A stretch of DNA of 64,000 nucleotides, taken from contig JAHBTA010000003.1 in the NCBI GenBank assembly GCA_019638805.1, forward strand, positions 248,001-312,000, written 5' to 3'. Under the pieces are notes generated by a model. The model searched no databases, was not told the origin of the DNA, and worked only from the letters and a program-made list of their open reading frames with translations. The position numbers and the translations under genes are program-made. The stretch comes from Microbacteriaceae bacterium (GTDB lineage Bacteria; Actinomycetota; Actinomycetes; Actinomycetales; Microbacteriaceae). Below are positions 35,494 to 44,070 of the stretch, one piece after another; position 1 is the first letter of the stretch; every line of letters starts with the position of its first letter.

Positions 35494-36947
35494 AACCGAT
35501 CACCCGTCGACAGGCGCTCCAGCTCGGGGCTGTGGGAGGGCTCGGTGTCGTTATTGGAGGGATCGGTCTCTCTCAGACAGGTCTTCCCTGGGGTGGGCGC
35601 GTGGCTGATGGTGATCTGCTGGTTGAGCCAGAGGTGTTACGCAGCAGCGGTGGTTTGCTGCAGGTGGATCTTGTCGCCGCTCGTCGCGAGGTGACCATCG
35701 CCGGGCGACAGGTACAAGCCTTGACCTACGGGGGCACATTGCCGGGGAGAACCTGGTGGGTGCGACCGGGGGACACCATCGAGGTGCAGTTGCGTAACGA
35801 ACTGGACACCCCAACCAACCTGCATACCCACGGGCTACAGGTTTCTCCCTCGGGGAATAGTGACAACCCCTTCCTCTCTATAGACCCTGGGCAGAGTTTT
35901 GGTTACCGGTTTACCTTGCCAGAGGATCACCCGTCTGGTGTGTGCTGGTATCACCCTCATCGGCATGGCTCAGTCGCTGACCAGCTATTCGGCGGCTTGT
36001 ACGGTGCACTTATTGTCGAGGATGAAAAAATGCCGGTCAGTCGAGAGCGGGTGCTCGTCGTCTCCGACATTTCACTCACCGCTGGAGGACAGATCGCGAC
36101 CGCCTCGGGGATGGACGTGATGATGGGCCGTGAAGGTGATCTCCTATTGGTCAACGGCCAGCACCGCCCACACATGTCGGCACGACCTGGGGAGCGGGAA
36201 CGCTGGCGAGTGATCAATGCGTGCACTTCCCGTTACCTACGTTTGGCCTTGCCCGGGCAGCGCCTGGAGTTGCTGGGGATCGACGGGGGTCACGAACAGG
36301 CTCCCCGGGAAGTGCGGGACGTGCTCCTGGCTCCCGGTAATCGCGCCGACCTTCTCGTGAGCATGAGCGCCGGTAGTGGTGAGTTTCAGACACTGGGCTA
36401 CGACCGTGGTGGAATGGGAATGGGAATGATGGGAGGTCGAAACCTCTCCGGAGCTGAGGCCATTGCCACGCTCACTGTCTCCGGGCAAGAGACTTCTACG
36501 CCAGATACGGTGCCAGTTCGCTCGCCGGTTCTTCGGGATCTACGCGAGCAGCCTGTTGCGCGGCGGCGGGAGATTGCCTTCACCATGGGAATGGGGTCGA
36601 TGATGCGCGGTGGCGGGAGCATGATGGATCTCGGATTCGACGGTCGTACTTTCGACATCGACCGAGTTGACCAACGCGTTGCTGCGGGAGCCGTGGAAGA
36701 GTGGCTCATCACGAACCCCACACCCATGGATCACCCCTTCCATTTACACGTATGGCCGATGCAGGTGATCGAGACGGACGGGCAACCGGTCAGCGAACAG
36801 GTTTGGCGTGACGTCGTCAATGTTCCTGCCCAAGGTCGAGTGCGGGTGCTCATCGACTTCGTTCGTCACCCGGGGCGCACAGTATACCACTGCCACATCC
36901 TTGATCATGAAGATGCTGGCATGATGGCCATCGTCGATGTCGGCTGA
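35490..36947 (+). CDS. Tat-exported multicopper oxidase
   Basis: Copper oxidase of 485 aa, expected to oxidise Cu(I) to the less toxic Cu(II) outside the membrane. Tat signal TRRQALQLGAVGGLG at the N-terminus. Type 2/3 copper ligands: NLHTHG, WYHPHRHG, HPFHLHVWP; type 1/3 site YHCHILDHEDAGMM. A Met-rich stretch (GMGMGMMGG and MGMGSMMRGGGSMM) resembles the cuprous-binding Met loop of CueO-type enzymes. Translationally coupled to the SHOCT protein. Confidence 0.93.
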   Translation: MKPITRRQALQLGAVGGLGVVIGGIGLSQTGLPWGGRVADGDLLVEPEVLRSSGGLLQVDLVAARREVTIAGRQVQALTYGGTLPGRTWWVRPGDTIEVQLRNELDTPTNLHTHGLQVSPSGNSDNPFLSIDPGQSFGYRFTLPEDHPSGVCWYHPHRHGSVADQLFGGLYGALIVEDEKMPVSRERVLVVSDISLTAGGQIATASGMDVMMGREGDLLLVNGQHRPHMSARPGERERWRVINACTSRYLRLALPGQRLELLGIDGGHEQAPREVRDVLLAPGNRADLLVSMSAGSGEFQTLGYDRGGMGMGMMGGRNLSGAEAIATLTVSGQETSTPDTVPVRSPVLRDLREQPVARRREIAFTMGMGSMMRGGGSMMDLGFDGRTFDIDRVDQRVAAGAVEEWLITNPTPMDHPFHLHVWPMQVIETDGQPVSEQVWRDVVNVPAQGRVRVLIDFVRHPGRTVYHCHILDHEDAGMMAIVDVG

Positions 36948-37066
36948 CCAGCTGCAGCGGCGTTGCGGCCTGGCCAAAACCCACCGCTGCCGCGTAGTTT
37001 CCGTTACTTGATGTTGCCGGATGCACCACGTATTGTTGAAGTAACACGGCAGGCTCGCTTCTCTAG

Positions 37067-37318
37067 ATGAGACGCGAGCTTGTTCTTTTTCTACCTCAGT
37101 GCGAGACACCCAGGCTTGCCAAACGAGATTCTACGGAGACGGCAGAGGCACTCCTGGACTGGTGGCAGACACCAAATACCGATCTGCCAACTGCTTCTGA
37201 TGGGTCGATGCGAGCCCCCACAGGCCTGCTGGTAACAATGACTGAAGCAGATTTTGACCTTGCCATCGAGAAGTCGGACACGACGATGGCTTTCAGAGTT
37301 CCCGCGTCGCCTGAGTGA
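37067..37318 (+). CDS. Doubtful small hypothetical protein
   Basis: 83 codons from an ATG without a ribosome-binding site. It has mixed charge, no transmembrane segment and no known motif. Included because nothing overlaps it. Confidence 0.2.
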   Translation: MRRELVLFLPQCETPRLAKRDSTETAEALLDWWQTPNTDLPTASDGSMRAPTGLLVTMTEADFDLAIEKSDTTMAFRVPASPE

Positions 37319-37487
37319 GTTTTCGTTGCCCGGGGGACGACGCGCGACTACCCTTGAAAGTGTGCCAGCGACCGCAATTGCGACGTGGACGCGAAGCCCA
37401 TTTCACAGTGGCACGCTGGGGGCACGACAACTCCATAACTACCGATAATCCGCGGAATCACGCGGGTGGTGACTAATATTGGGACTT

Positions 37488-37541
37488 TTGATACGACGGG
37501 ACTCAATGCCGCGCAGTGGCGTTGAGTCCCGGGCGTATCAA
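37488..37541. repeat. 54-nt long hairpin
   Basis: TTGATACG pairs with CGTATCAA, CGGGACTCAA with TTGAGTCCCG, and GCC with GGC around a 7-nt loop: 21 bp with two small internal mismatches. There is no T-tract. It could be a recombination or IS-end remnant, or a structured RNA. Confidence 0.6.
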
Positions 37542-37616
37542 GGTTGAGCGAGCCCGCCGCAGGCGAGCGAGGCGAAACCTGAGTTCTCCGGCACTCCGGC
37601 CGAAAAATCTAGTCAG

Positions 37617-37655
37617 AGGCCCAAATCCGTGAAATCTCGCGGGTTCGGGCCTTTT
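37617..37655 (+). terminator. Intrinsic terminator-like hairpin
   Basis: AGGCCC (37617-37622) pairs with GGGCCT (37647-37652), with an inner CCG/CGG pair and a following TTTT. No gene clearly ends just upstream. Confidence 0.45.
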
Positions 37656-38004
37656 CGTGCTCTCTGCTCGGCGACAGAGGAGGGGTCTGCTGAAGGTTTG
37701 ATTCTGGTCCCCTTCTGGTCCTCTAGCTAGTCCAGACTCGCTGAACGGGCGAGGCGGAGCATCGGGACCAGACCCACGACCGACACGAGACTCGGATCAT
37801 CAAACGATCCGGATACCATCGCGGGAGTGTGTTTGAACTGAATCTGAAAGATGCCTATCGGATCGGCTGAATAGGGACCTAGACATTCACCATTCTCCCA
37901 GACCAGAGGGGCATTTCCGTAACCTCAGGCGCCTTAACCTCGCGAGCACATCAATGGGCCGAGGCTAAGGGTTCATGAGCGTGTAGTTCCTTGTTTCGGT
38001 TGAG

Positions 38005-39510
38005 CTACGGCTGGTAGGCGATACTCGCCATCATGCCGGCTTCGCCGTGATAGAGGTTGTGGCAGTGAGTCAGCCATTGGCCGGGATTGTCGGCATCGAA
38101 CTCGAGGCGGAGGGCCTGGCCAGGCAGGATGATCGAGGTGTCCTTGCGAGGTCCGCCGTCGGGATGCTGATATGTGTGCCCGTGCAAATGCATGGGATGC
38201 CACATCGTCGTCGAGTTCGTGATCGTGAGCGCAACGCGTTCTCCCTCGGCGATTGCGAGTGCATCACGGAGAGGTTCTTCCATGTCCATGCGCGTGCCGT
38301 TGATGGCCCAGTCGTACTGTTCCATGCTGCCGGAAAGTTCCAGTGAGAGGGTTCGGTCGGCCCGCTTGAAGGGCAGCGCCACGGTCCCGGTGGCCTGCAA
38401 ATCGGCGGCGATTGTGGGGGTACGCGTCTGCGGGAGGGAGGTGCCTGCTGCGGGTAGGGTGCCGACCCCAGTGGAGAGGATCGCGAGGGCCTGGTCACCC
38501 TTGCCAAGCGCTTCGGCGATGACGGCGAACACCCCATCACCGGCGGTGACGATCGCGTCGTATCGTTCGCCCATGCCGATCACAATGCTCTCCGCCTCGT
38601 GAGGTTCCACGGGATACCCGTCGGTGTGGGTGAGGGTGAGCTGGTGTTCTGTGACCCCGAATCGGAAGGCAGTGTCGCCTCCGGCGTTGATGATCCTCAG
38701 TCGGATCCGTTCTCCCGGTTTCGCAGTGAAGGTCTCGGGGTCGATTCCGGGGCGCCCGTTGATGAGGTAGAGCGGATAATAGACATCGCCCGCGTCGCCG
38801 CCGAGGAGGTCGGAGGTGGCGCCCATGAGGGTGTTGCCCATCCGCATCGGCATACCTCCATGATCCATACCACCCATACCGCCCATACCCCTGCTGAGCT
38901 CTGCGAACACTTGGTCGGGGGTGGCTGTGATGCCGTCGAGCCAGTCGTCGAGCACGATGATCCATTCCCGATCGTAGTCGGCCCGCTCTTGGGGGTCGTC
39001 GATGATGAGCGGCGCGTACAGGCCCCGGTCGAGCTGCGTACCGACGTGCGGATGGAACCAGTAGGTGCCCGCATGCGGCAGTGCGAACTCATAAGTGAAC
39101 GTGTCGCCGGCCGCGATCGCGGGCTGCGTCAGCCCCGGCACTCCGTCCATGTCGTTACGCAGGGCGAGGCCGTGCCAATGCACTGTGGTCGGATCGGGTA
39201 GATCGTTGGTGAAGGTGACTCGGAGCAAGTCACCCACATTGCCGCGGATGGGCTCAGTGGCCGAGGCTCCCCGATACCCCCAGGTCTTCGCGGTCTGTCC
39301 ACCGAAATCCAGTGTGACGGGTTCCGCGGTGAGCGCTCGATCGATCGTCACCCCTGTGGTCAGGCGGCGCGCCTCGGCCGCGTCAACGGCATCGGCGGTG
39401 GGCGCGAGGAAGGCGGAGTTCTGTCGGGGGGTGCAGGCAGCCAGGCCAAGGGCGGCGAGCGTCAGCGTGCCAGCGGCGAAGAACTGGCGACGATTCAACG
39501 ATGCGTTCAT
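38005..39510 (-). CDS. Tat-lipoprotein multicopper oxidase
   Basis: Second copper oxidase, 501 aa. The N-terminus has RR (NRRQFFAAG) and a lipobox (LAAC), indicating Tat export and lipid anchoring. Copper ligands: VHWHGLAL, YWFHPHVG, MWHPMHLHGHTYQ, LTHCHNLYHGEAGMM. A Met/His-rich insertion (GMGGMGGMDHGGMPMRMG, about residue 210) is a likely Cu(I) docking loop. It follows an M23 peptidase by about 54 nt on the same strand. Differs from the 35.5-kb oxidase in sequence and anchoring, so not a recent duplicate. Confidence 0.93.
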   Translation of the reverse strand: MNASLNRRQFFAAGTLTLAALGLAACTPRQNSAFLAPTADAVDAAEARRLTTGVTIDRALTAEPVTLDFGGQTAKTWGYRGASATEPIRGNVGDLLRVTFTNDLPDPTTVHWHGLALRNDMDGVPGLTQPAIAAGDTFTYEFALPHAGTYWFHPHVGTQLDRGLYAPLIIDDPQERADYDREWIIVLDDWLDGITATPDQVFAELSRGMGGMGGMDHGGMPMRMGNTLMGATSDLLGGDAGDVYYPLYLINGRPGIDPETFTAKPGERIRLRIINAGGDTAFRFGVTEHQLTLTHTDGYPVEPHEAESIVIGMGERYDAIVTAGDGVFAVIAEALGKGDQALAILSTGVGTLPAAGTSLPQTRTPTIAADLQATGTVALPFKRADRTLSLELSGSMEQYDWAINGTRMDMEEPLRDALAIAEGERVALTITNSTTMWHPMHLHGHTYQHPDGGPRKDTSIILPGQALRLEFDADNPGQWLTHCHNLYHGEAGMMASIAYQP

Positions 39511-39564
39511 AAGGGTGGAATCTTTCGGGTTTCGTGGGTCGGGGTCGTGCCGTGAGACTGGCGG

Positions 39565-40326
39565 CTACTGCGCGTTGGCTTCGATGAAGGGGAGCGGGTC
39601 AATGGGGTTTCCGTTCAGGCGCAGTGCGAGGTGCAGGTGCGCCCCGAAGGACAGCCCGGTGTTGCCCACCCGTCCCGCCTCGTCGCCGATGCGCACCCGG
39701 TCGCCGACCTGGTAGGCGTGCGACTCGCCTTCCATGTGGCAGTACCTGCTGGTGAGGTCTTGCCCGTCCACGAGGTGCTGCACCTTGAGCGAGAAGCCGC
39801 AGCCATCGTTCGCCCAGCCCGCTTCAACGACCACCCCGTCGCCGATGATACGAATCGGCGTGCCGCCTCCGGCGGCGATGTCTTGGGCATCGTGGAACTG
39901 CTCGACAGGGACGGTGCGGTAGCCGAAGCCGTCGGTGAGGGGCATGGTCTGGTCAAAGGGGTAGCGCAGCTTCGTATCGGTCAGCTGCGAGGGATCGACG
40001 AGGCCTTGCTCGGCGTTCACGCGCTGCGGTGCGACGGGGGCGGCCTGCACTTCGACGGCGCCGATCGCGTCCAGGGCCGCGGCCTCGAATGCGGCGGGGC
40101 CGCTCACGAGCTGCTGCGCGGGGAGCTCTGCGGCCGCGGCCCCCGGCACCGGGGCGAAGGGGGTGGGGAAGACGACGGGGCTCATCAGGCCGGCCACGCT
40201 GAGCGCTGCTGTCGCGGTGGCGATGAGGCTGCGCCGTGCCCGGCGGTGGCGCACGCCGCCGCCGGTGCCGTCCGAGAGGAAGTCGAATGACGGCATGGGG
40301 GTGAGATAGACCTGCGGAGTGTTCAT
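39565..40326 (-). CDS. M23 family metallopeptidase (peptidoglycan endopeptidase)
   Basis: Exported LytM-type endopeptidase, 253 aa from the ATG at 40326. A long basic N-region and a hydrophobic helix (ATATAALSVAGLMSP) form the signal. The C-terminal domain has DGFGYRTVPVEQFHDAQDIAA (zinc His and Asp) and GAHLHLAL (HxH). It likely cleaves wall cross-bridges. Its placement between a tiny membrane protein and a copper oxidase suggests a wall-remodelling role under copper stress, which is inference. Confidence 0.88.
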   Translation of the reverse strand: MNTPQVYLTPMPSFDFLSDGTGGGVRHRRARRSLIATATAALSVAGLMSPVVFPTPFAPVPGAAAAELPAQQLVSGPAAFEAAALDAIGAVEVQAAPVAPQRVNAEQGLVDPSQLTDTKLRYPFDQTMPLTDGFGYRTVPVEQFHDAQDIAAGGGTPIRIIGDGVVVEAGWANDGCGFSLKVQHLVDGQDLTSRYCHMEGESHAYQVGDRVRIGDEAGRVGNTGLSFGAHLHLALRLNGNPIDPLPFIEANAQ

Positions 40327-40439
40327 GCGAAGAGTCCCCCGATGACGTAGTAGTTGCCGATGGCGACCGCGATACTCAGGGCGAGGGCGCTGGGGATGAA
40401 GACGGCTGGGTTCTTGAACGGGTTTCGACGTGAATGCAT
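40323..40439 (-). CDS. Tiny single-span membrane protein
   Basis: 38 aa (MHSRRNPFKNPAVFIPSALA followed by a hydrophobic helix). The stop overlaps the M23 peptidase start by ATGA, so it is probably translated and coupled. The ribosome-binding site is weak. The longer frame upstream is not supported. Confidence 0.5.
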   Translation of the reverse strand: MHSRRNPFKNPAVFIPSALALSIAVAIGNYYVIGGLFA

Positions 40440-40668
40440 AACTGTTCTGTGGGTCGGCGGCCAGTGGATACGAAAGGTCCGAGGCAGCGGCACGCAGCAC
40501 CGCAGTTGCTCGGACGACACGAGTGACGTGAACGCGCACCGGTGGGGTGGGCGTGTGATCGAGTTGCCCACACCGGCCGGACGGCCTAGGACGCCGTTCG
40601 GCCGCGATACGAGCGAAGCACGCGCAGCGTGCAGGTCCTCGGGCAGGGTCGGCGTCCGGCGGGTTGAC

Positions 40669-40688
40669 CGCCCGGACGAGGCCGGGCG
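40669..40688 (-). terminator. GC-rich hairpin downstream of DUF6153 gene
   Basis: CGCCCGG-ACGAGG-CCGGGCG: perfect 7-bp stem, no T-tract. It lies in the 325-bp gap (40440-40764) between the DUF6153-like gene and the peptidase operon; the rest of the gap shows no gene. Confidence 0.4.
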
Positions 40689-40764
40689 TCAGTCGATCTG
40701 CCGCACCGCTCGCCGCGGCTCACTGCCGGGGTGCGTGTGCAGGGCTCGTGCCGGGGGCCTGGCT

Positions 40765-41226
40765 TCAGGTACGGCTGATCGACAGTGCGAATAGCGACGG
40801 CGGACGCGCCGCCGGCGGCGCAGGGAGAGCGCGGGTCAGCCAGCCGGCGGACTGCGCGGCGGCGCGGGAGAGGCGGAACAGGGCGGGCCGGATCAGGAAG
40901 AGCAGCCCGGTCAACAGGGCCAGCATGCACAGCATGAGCATGCCCAGGTGCCCGTGGTCGGGGGCTGTGCCGTGCGCGCAGCTCGCATCGCAGTCGGCCG
41001 TTGCCGCGCTCGCCGGACCAGCTGGGGGACCTTCTTCGGTCGGATGCGCGTTGCCACCGGACTCGGCGGTCGCACTCACGGGCAGGAGCGCGTCGTGGGC
41101 GGTCATATTGCCAGGGAAGGAATGCATTGCGACTATGCCAACAATGAGCAGTAGCACGATCGCGTACGTTATCCAGATGTTGCGGGGTCGGGAATGTGTC
41201 GCAACGCGATTCAGCATATTGCGCAC
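40765..41226 (-). CDS. DUF6153-like membrane protein
   Basis: 153 aa, two transmembrane helices (IWITYAIVLLLIVGIVAMHSF, in part, about residues 17-37; LGMLMLCMLALLTGLLFLI about 94-112). Between them is an extracytoplasmic loop rich in His, Cys, Asp and Glu (DCDASCAHGTAPDHGH), a plausible copper site. The cytoplasmic tail ends FALSISRT, shared with two other proteins in this window. GTG start at 41226, AGGGG five to six nt upstream. Function unknown; the copper context is consistent. Confidence 0.75.
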   Translation of the reverse strand: MRNMLNRVATHSRPRNIWITYAIVLLLIVGIVAMHSFPGNMTAHDALLPVSATAESGGNAHPTEEGPPAGPASAATADCDASCAHGTAPDHGHLGMLMLCMLALLTGLLFLIRPALFRLSRAAAQSAGWLTRALPAPPAARPPSLFALSISRT

Positions 41227-41516
41227 CCAAACCCCTTTCGTTATTGTTTCGTTACAGTACCATGTGCTCCTGCGTAACAGCCAGCATCACGTCAACACTG
41301 CTTTGAGTTGTCGCATGAACGTTCGCCGTGCGGCACATCTCTGCTCGCGGTCCGGCAACTTCGCGGCAGCGAGCACAAACGCGCAGCCGACGCCTGCCGA
41401 ACACCTCATCTCCCTGAATGCTAAGAATCGCAAAACTTGCACTCGTATACTGTGAATTGCAGTATCCCAGCACTTGGTTTGGTTGCGATACACGTAAAAA
41501 TGGTTTGGAGGTGCAT

Positions 41517-41960
41517 GTGTTTCGAATTACCGGACACGTGCAATCCAGATTCGCTGAACGAGCGCCCCGCATGATGGTAGCTGGACTGGGGCTCATAGTT
41601 CTGTTGGTGAGTCTCCTCGCTACGCATTCCGCGGTGAACAACTCGAATGCAGCATCTGTGGCGATTAGCTCGACCGATTCAGTTGATTCTCAAATCCGGG
41701 TTCAAGATTCTGTAACTGCCGGGAGTTTGAGTCTCTGTGAGGAAAACTGTTTAGAGGGATCCGGTAGTCCTCTCATCCTGACTGTTTGTAGTGTGATTCT
41801 CGCAGTCATAGGATTTATTTCTTGGGCTGCATACAGTTCTCGTGCACCTCGACTTCTCCCACGAACGAAAGATCCGGTCGAGTACTGGCCGTGGCAACTT
41901 CAGCTTTTTCCACCATTGTTTACCACTAACCGACTCAAGCTGTCAGTCATTCGAGTCTGA
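41517..41960 (+). CDS. Divergent DUF6153-like membrane protein
   Basis: 147 aa from a GTG with GGAG six nt upstream. Two transmembrane helices flank a loop with C-x(3)-C (LCEENCLEG), the same layout as the DUF6153-like proteins, and it ends KLSVIRV, a degenerate form of the LSISRT tail. Divergent from the 40765 gene. Codon GC is visibly lower than the chromosome, indicating separate origin. Confidence 0.6.
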   Translation: MFRITGHVQSRFAERAPRMMVAGLGLIVLLVSLLATHSAVNNSNAASVAISSTDSVDSQIRVQDSVTAGSLSLCEENCLEGSGSPLILTVCSVILAVIGFISWAAYSSRAPRLLPRTKDPVEYWPWQLQLFPPLFTTNRLKLSVIRV

Positions 41961-42275
41961 TTAACACTCTCGATCGCTAGATCATCGCTGTCTGGCATTC
42001 ATGTGCTGTGATTGACTGACTCCTCAATGAGAGGTCAGAACCGTTTACGCCCATTCGCTTGGGCCGGAGTGCTAGGCAACTTCGGTCGCATCTAAAACAA
42101 TGGCGTATCCGCTGGTAAACCGGCGAAAGACAGTACTGCGTAGATTATGACGCTCTGACCACGCTCAGACGGGGTCGGTGTCTGCGAGAGCGTACTGCTG
42201 CTAAATCACGGCACTTTGGTCTTCACAGACCCCAAAGGTTCGAGCCATGCGCTTAATTCGGCACAGGAGCTAATA
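41961..42275. other. Intergenic region, no gene seen
   Basis: 315 bp of lower-GC sequence. No tRNA, strong hairpin or IS end recognised; it must contain the promoter of the membrane protein-TlpA-CcdA operon. Confidence 0.5.
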
Positions 42276-42524
42276 GTGGAATTTTCAGAGAAGAATAAGT
42301 CAAATAACGAAGCTAACTGGTACAGACTTCATCGACGATTAGTAAGGACAGGGCAAGCCATCCTGCTGCTTGGTGCTCTGGTTCTCCTTACTCATTGGTT
42401 GGCGCACGTAGGGGTTTTCGGACCATCGCAGCCGCCGGGCTGGGCAGAAGTGTTAGCGGGTTACCCGATGGGTGCCTTACTTCTGATCGCCGGTGCGATC
42501 CTCGCAGGAAGACGTCAAGCGTGA
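42276..42524 (+). CDS. Small two-span membrane protein
   Basis: 82 aa from a GTG with AGGAG seven nt upstream. Charged N-terminus, then two hydrophobic helices (AILLLGALVLLTHWLAHVGVF in part; GYPMGALLLIAGAILAG). Its stop overlaps the TlpA GTG (GTGA). Unknown, but operonic with thiol-redox genes. Confidence 0.6.
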   Translation: MEFSEKNKSNNEANWYRLHRRLVRTGQAILLLGALVLLTHWLAHVGVFGPSQPPGWAEVLAGYPMGALLLIAGAILAGRRQA

Positions 42525-43138
42525 ACCGACGGCGGCGTCGCCTCATGGCGACAATAAGTGGTGCAATCTTCGCCGCAATATCCTTCACCGGGTGCGTATC
42601 AAATAATGACAACCTCAGTGATCAGTGGAGTGAGAGTAACGAAAAAGGATACATCTCAGGCGATGGGTCAGTTTCGAGTATTCCACCGTCGGAACGCACG
42701 GAGCCAGTTCAGTTTTCTGGAGAAACAGAATTCGGAGACACGCTTAGCTCGGCCGACACGATCGGCAGTGTAACAGTCGTCAATTTCTGGTACGCCGGCT
42801 GTCCTCCTTGTCGTGCTGAAGCCCCAGACCTCGTGGAAGCCTATGATGAATTTGCGCCACTAGGCGTGCAATTTCTGGGGGTAAACACACGCGACCAAGA
42901 AGCACAAGCAATTCAGTTCGCTGAGCAATACGGTATTCAATACCCATCCATTATGGATGTTGCAGCAGGGCGAGCCGTGCAACAAGCATTCTCCGGGCAG
43001 GTCCCGCTGAATGCAGTACCAACGACGCTCGTGCTCGACACCGAGGGGTGCGTTGCACATCGGGTGATTGGTCAGCTGGCGGGTGTTTCCCAACTTCGCA
43101 CGTTGATCACTGAGACTCTCGAAGAACCGGAGAGTTGA
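42521..43138 (+). CDS. TlpA/ResA-type thioredoxin lipoprotein
   Basis: Extracytoplasmic thiol reductase, 205 aa. A basic start and hydrophobic stretch end in SFTGC (lipobox), then an acidic linker and a thioredoxin fold with active site GCPPC (about residue 89), cis-Pro loop NAVPTT. It would receive electrons from the adjacent CcdA and reduce envelope disulfides, including ones formed by copper. GTG start overlapping the preceding stop. Confidence 0.9.
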   Translation: MNRRRRRLMATISGAIFAAISFTGCVSNNDNLSDQWSESNEKGYISGDGSVSSIPPSERTEPVQFSGETEFGDTLSSADTIGSVTVVNFWYAGCPPCRAEAPDLVEAYDEFAPLGVQFLGVNTRDQEAQAIQFAEQYGIQYPSIMDVAAGRAVQQAFSGQVPLNAVPTTLVLDTEGCVAHRVIGQLAGVSQLRTLITETLEEPES

Positions 43139-43141
43139 CCG

Positions 43142-43909
43142 TTGGATCTCCAGTTTTTGGTTTCAGAAGGTCAGCTCCTCTTTGCAGCGTTGATTGCGGT
43201 AGCTGCAGGACTACTCTCGTTCCTATCACCTTGCGTGCTCCCTCTGGTTCCTGGCTACTTAGGCTATGTCGGCGCAACTGCGGGCGTTCCCGCTGGTGCG
43301 GATCAGGAGCAGGGACACCGGTCAAAGCGAGTACATCGACGCACGATGCTCGGCATCCTTCTGTTTATTGTCGGGTTTTCAGCTGTGTTCGTTTCAATGA
43401 CTGCGCTTGCTGGCACCGTAGGCGTCTGGCTTCTGCAGTGGGAAGAAGTAATCACCCGAGTCATGGGGGCGGTCATGATTGTGATGGGGTTCGTGTTCGT
43501 CGGCATGATCCGCACCATGCAGCGCACCACGAAGTTAAAGTTCAGTCCGAGGACAGGGCTTGCTGGAGCGCCATTACTCGGCGTCGTTTTTGGGGTGGGG
43601 TGGACCCCGTGCATGGGACCCACGCTTGCAGTAATTATGGCCCTTGGCTTGCAAGCCGAATCAGCCGGACGCGCAGCGATTCTTGGCGTCGCATATTGTC
43701 TGGGACTCGGAATCCCATTCGTGCTGGCGGGCTTCGGCTTTAGCTGGATGACTCAGGCCACGAGTTTCATGAAGCGTCACATTAGGAAGGTAAATTTGAT
43801 CGGTGGCAGCCTCCTCGTACTCATCGGATTAGTGATGGTGTCGGGGCTCTGGACAAAGATGATGTACGGCATGCAAGCAATGATTGACGGCTATGTCACG
43901 CCCCTCTGA
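43142..43909 (+). CDS. ccdA: CcdA/DsbD-family transmembrane electron carrier
   Basis: Membrane protein of 255 aa that passes thiol electrons across the membrane. Two redox Cys regions are visible: [18 protein letters not shown] and [11 protein letters not shown], plus six hydrophobic helices. TTG start at 43142 with GGAGAG seven nt upstream, 3 nt after the TlpA stop. Usually serves cytochrome c maturation; here, next to TlpA in a copper island, it may act in oxidative thiol repair. Confidence 0.9.
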   Translation: MDLQFLVSEGQLLFAALIAVAAGLLSFLSPCVLPLVPGYLGYVGATAGVPAGADQEQGHRSKRVHRRTMLGILLFIVGFSAVFVSMTALAGTVGVWLLQWEEVITRVMGAVMIVMGFVFVGMIRTMQRTTKLKFSPRTGLAGAPLLGVVFGVGWTPCMGPTLAVIMALGLQAESAGRAAILGVAYCLGLGIPFVLAGFGFSWMTQATSFMKRHIRKVNLIGGSLLVLIGLVMVSGLWTKMMYGMQAMIDGYVTPL

Positions 43910-44013
43910 TTACGAAGACGGAACTGGAGCCGGGGGCTCGGCACGAGTCCCATCCCCACACCCTGATGTTGCACTTCAAACTAGAACGTGGGGAAGTGCA
44001 AAGTACTGCTCCC

Positions 44014-44026
44014 TGCTTAGTAAGCA
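44014..44026. promoter_or_regulatory. Perfect 13-bp palindrome before APC permease
   Basis: TGCTTA-G-TAAGCA, 45 bp before the permease ATG. Candidate operator; the cognate regulator is unknown. Confidence 0.35.
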
Positions 44027-44070
44027 TGGCGTGAAAACCGAAATTGAACGAGAAGGAGCGAGGGGTTCAC

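Larger units (their letters stand above)
36948..38004. other. Gene-poor junction between two oxidase loci
   Basis: About 1.06 kb without a convincing gene. It contains a weak 83-codon frame (37067-37318), a 54-nt imperfect hairpin (37488-37541), a terminator-like hairpin (37617-37655) and repeated CTGGTCC words at about 37700-37730. Probably an old recombination scar. Confidence 0.5.
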
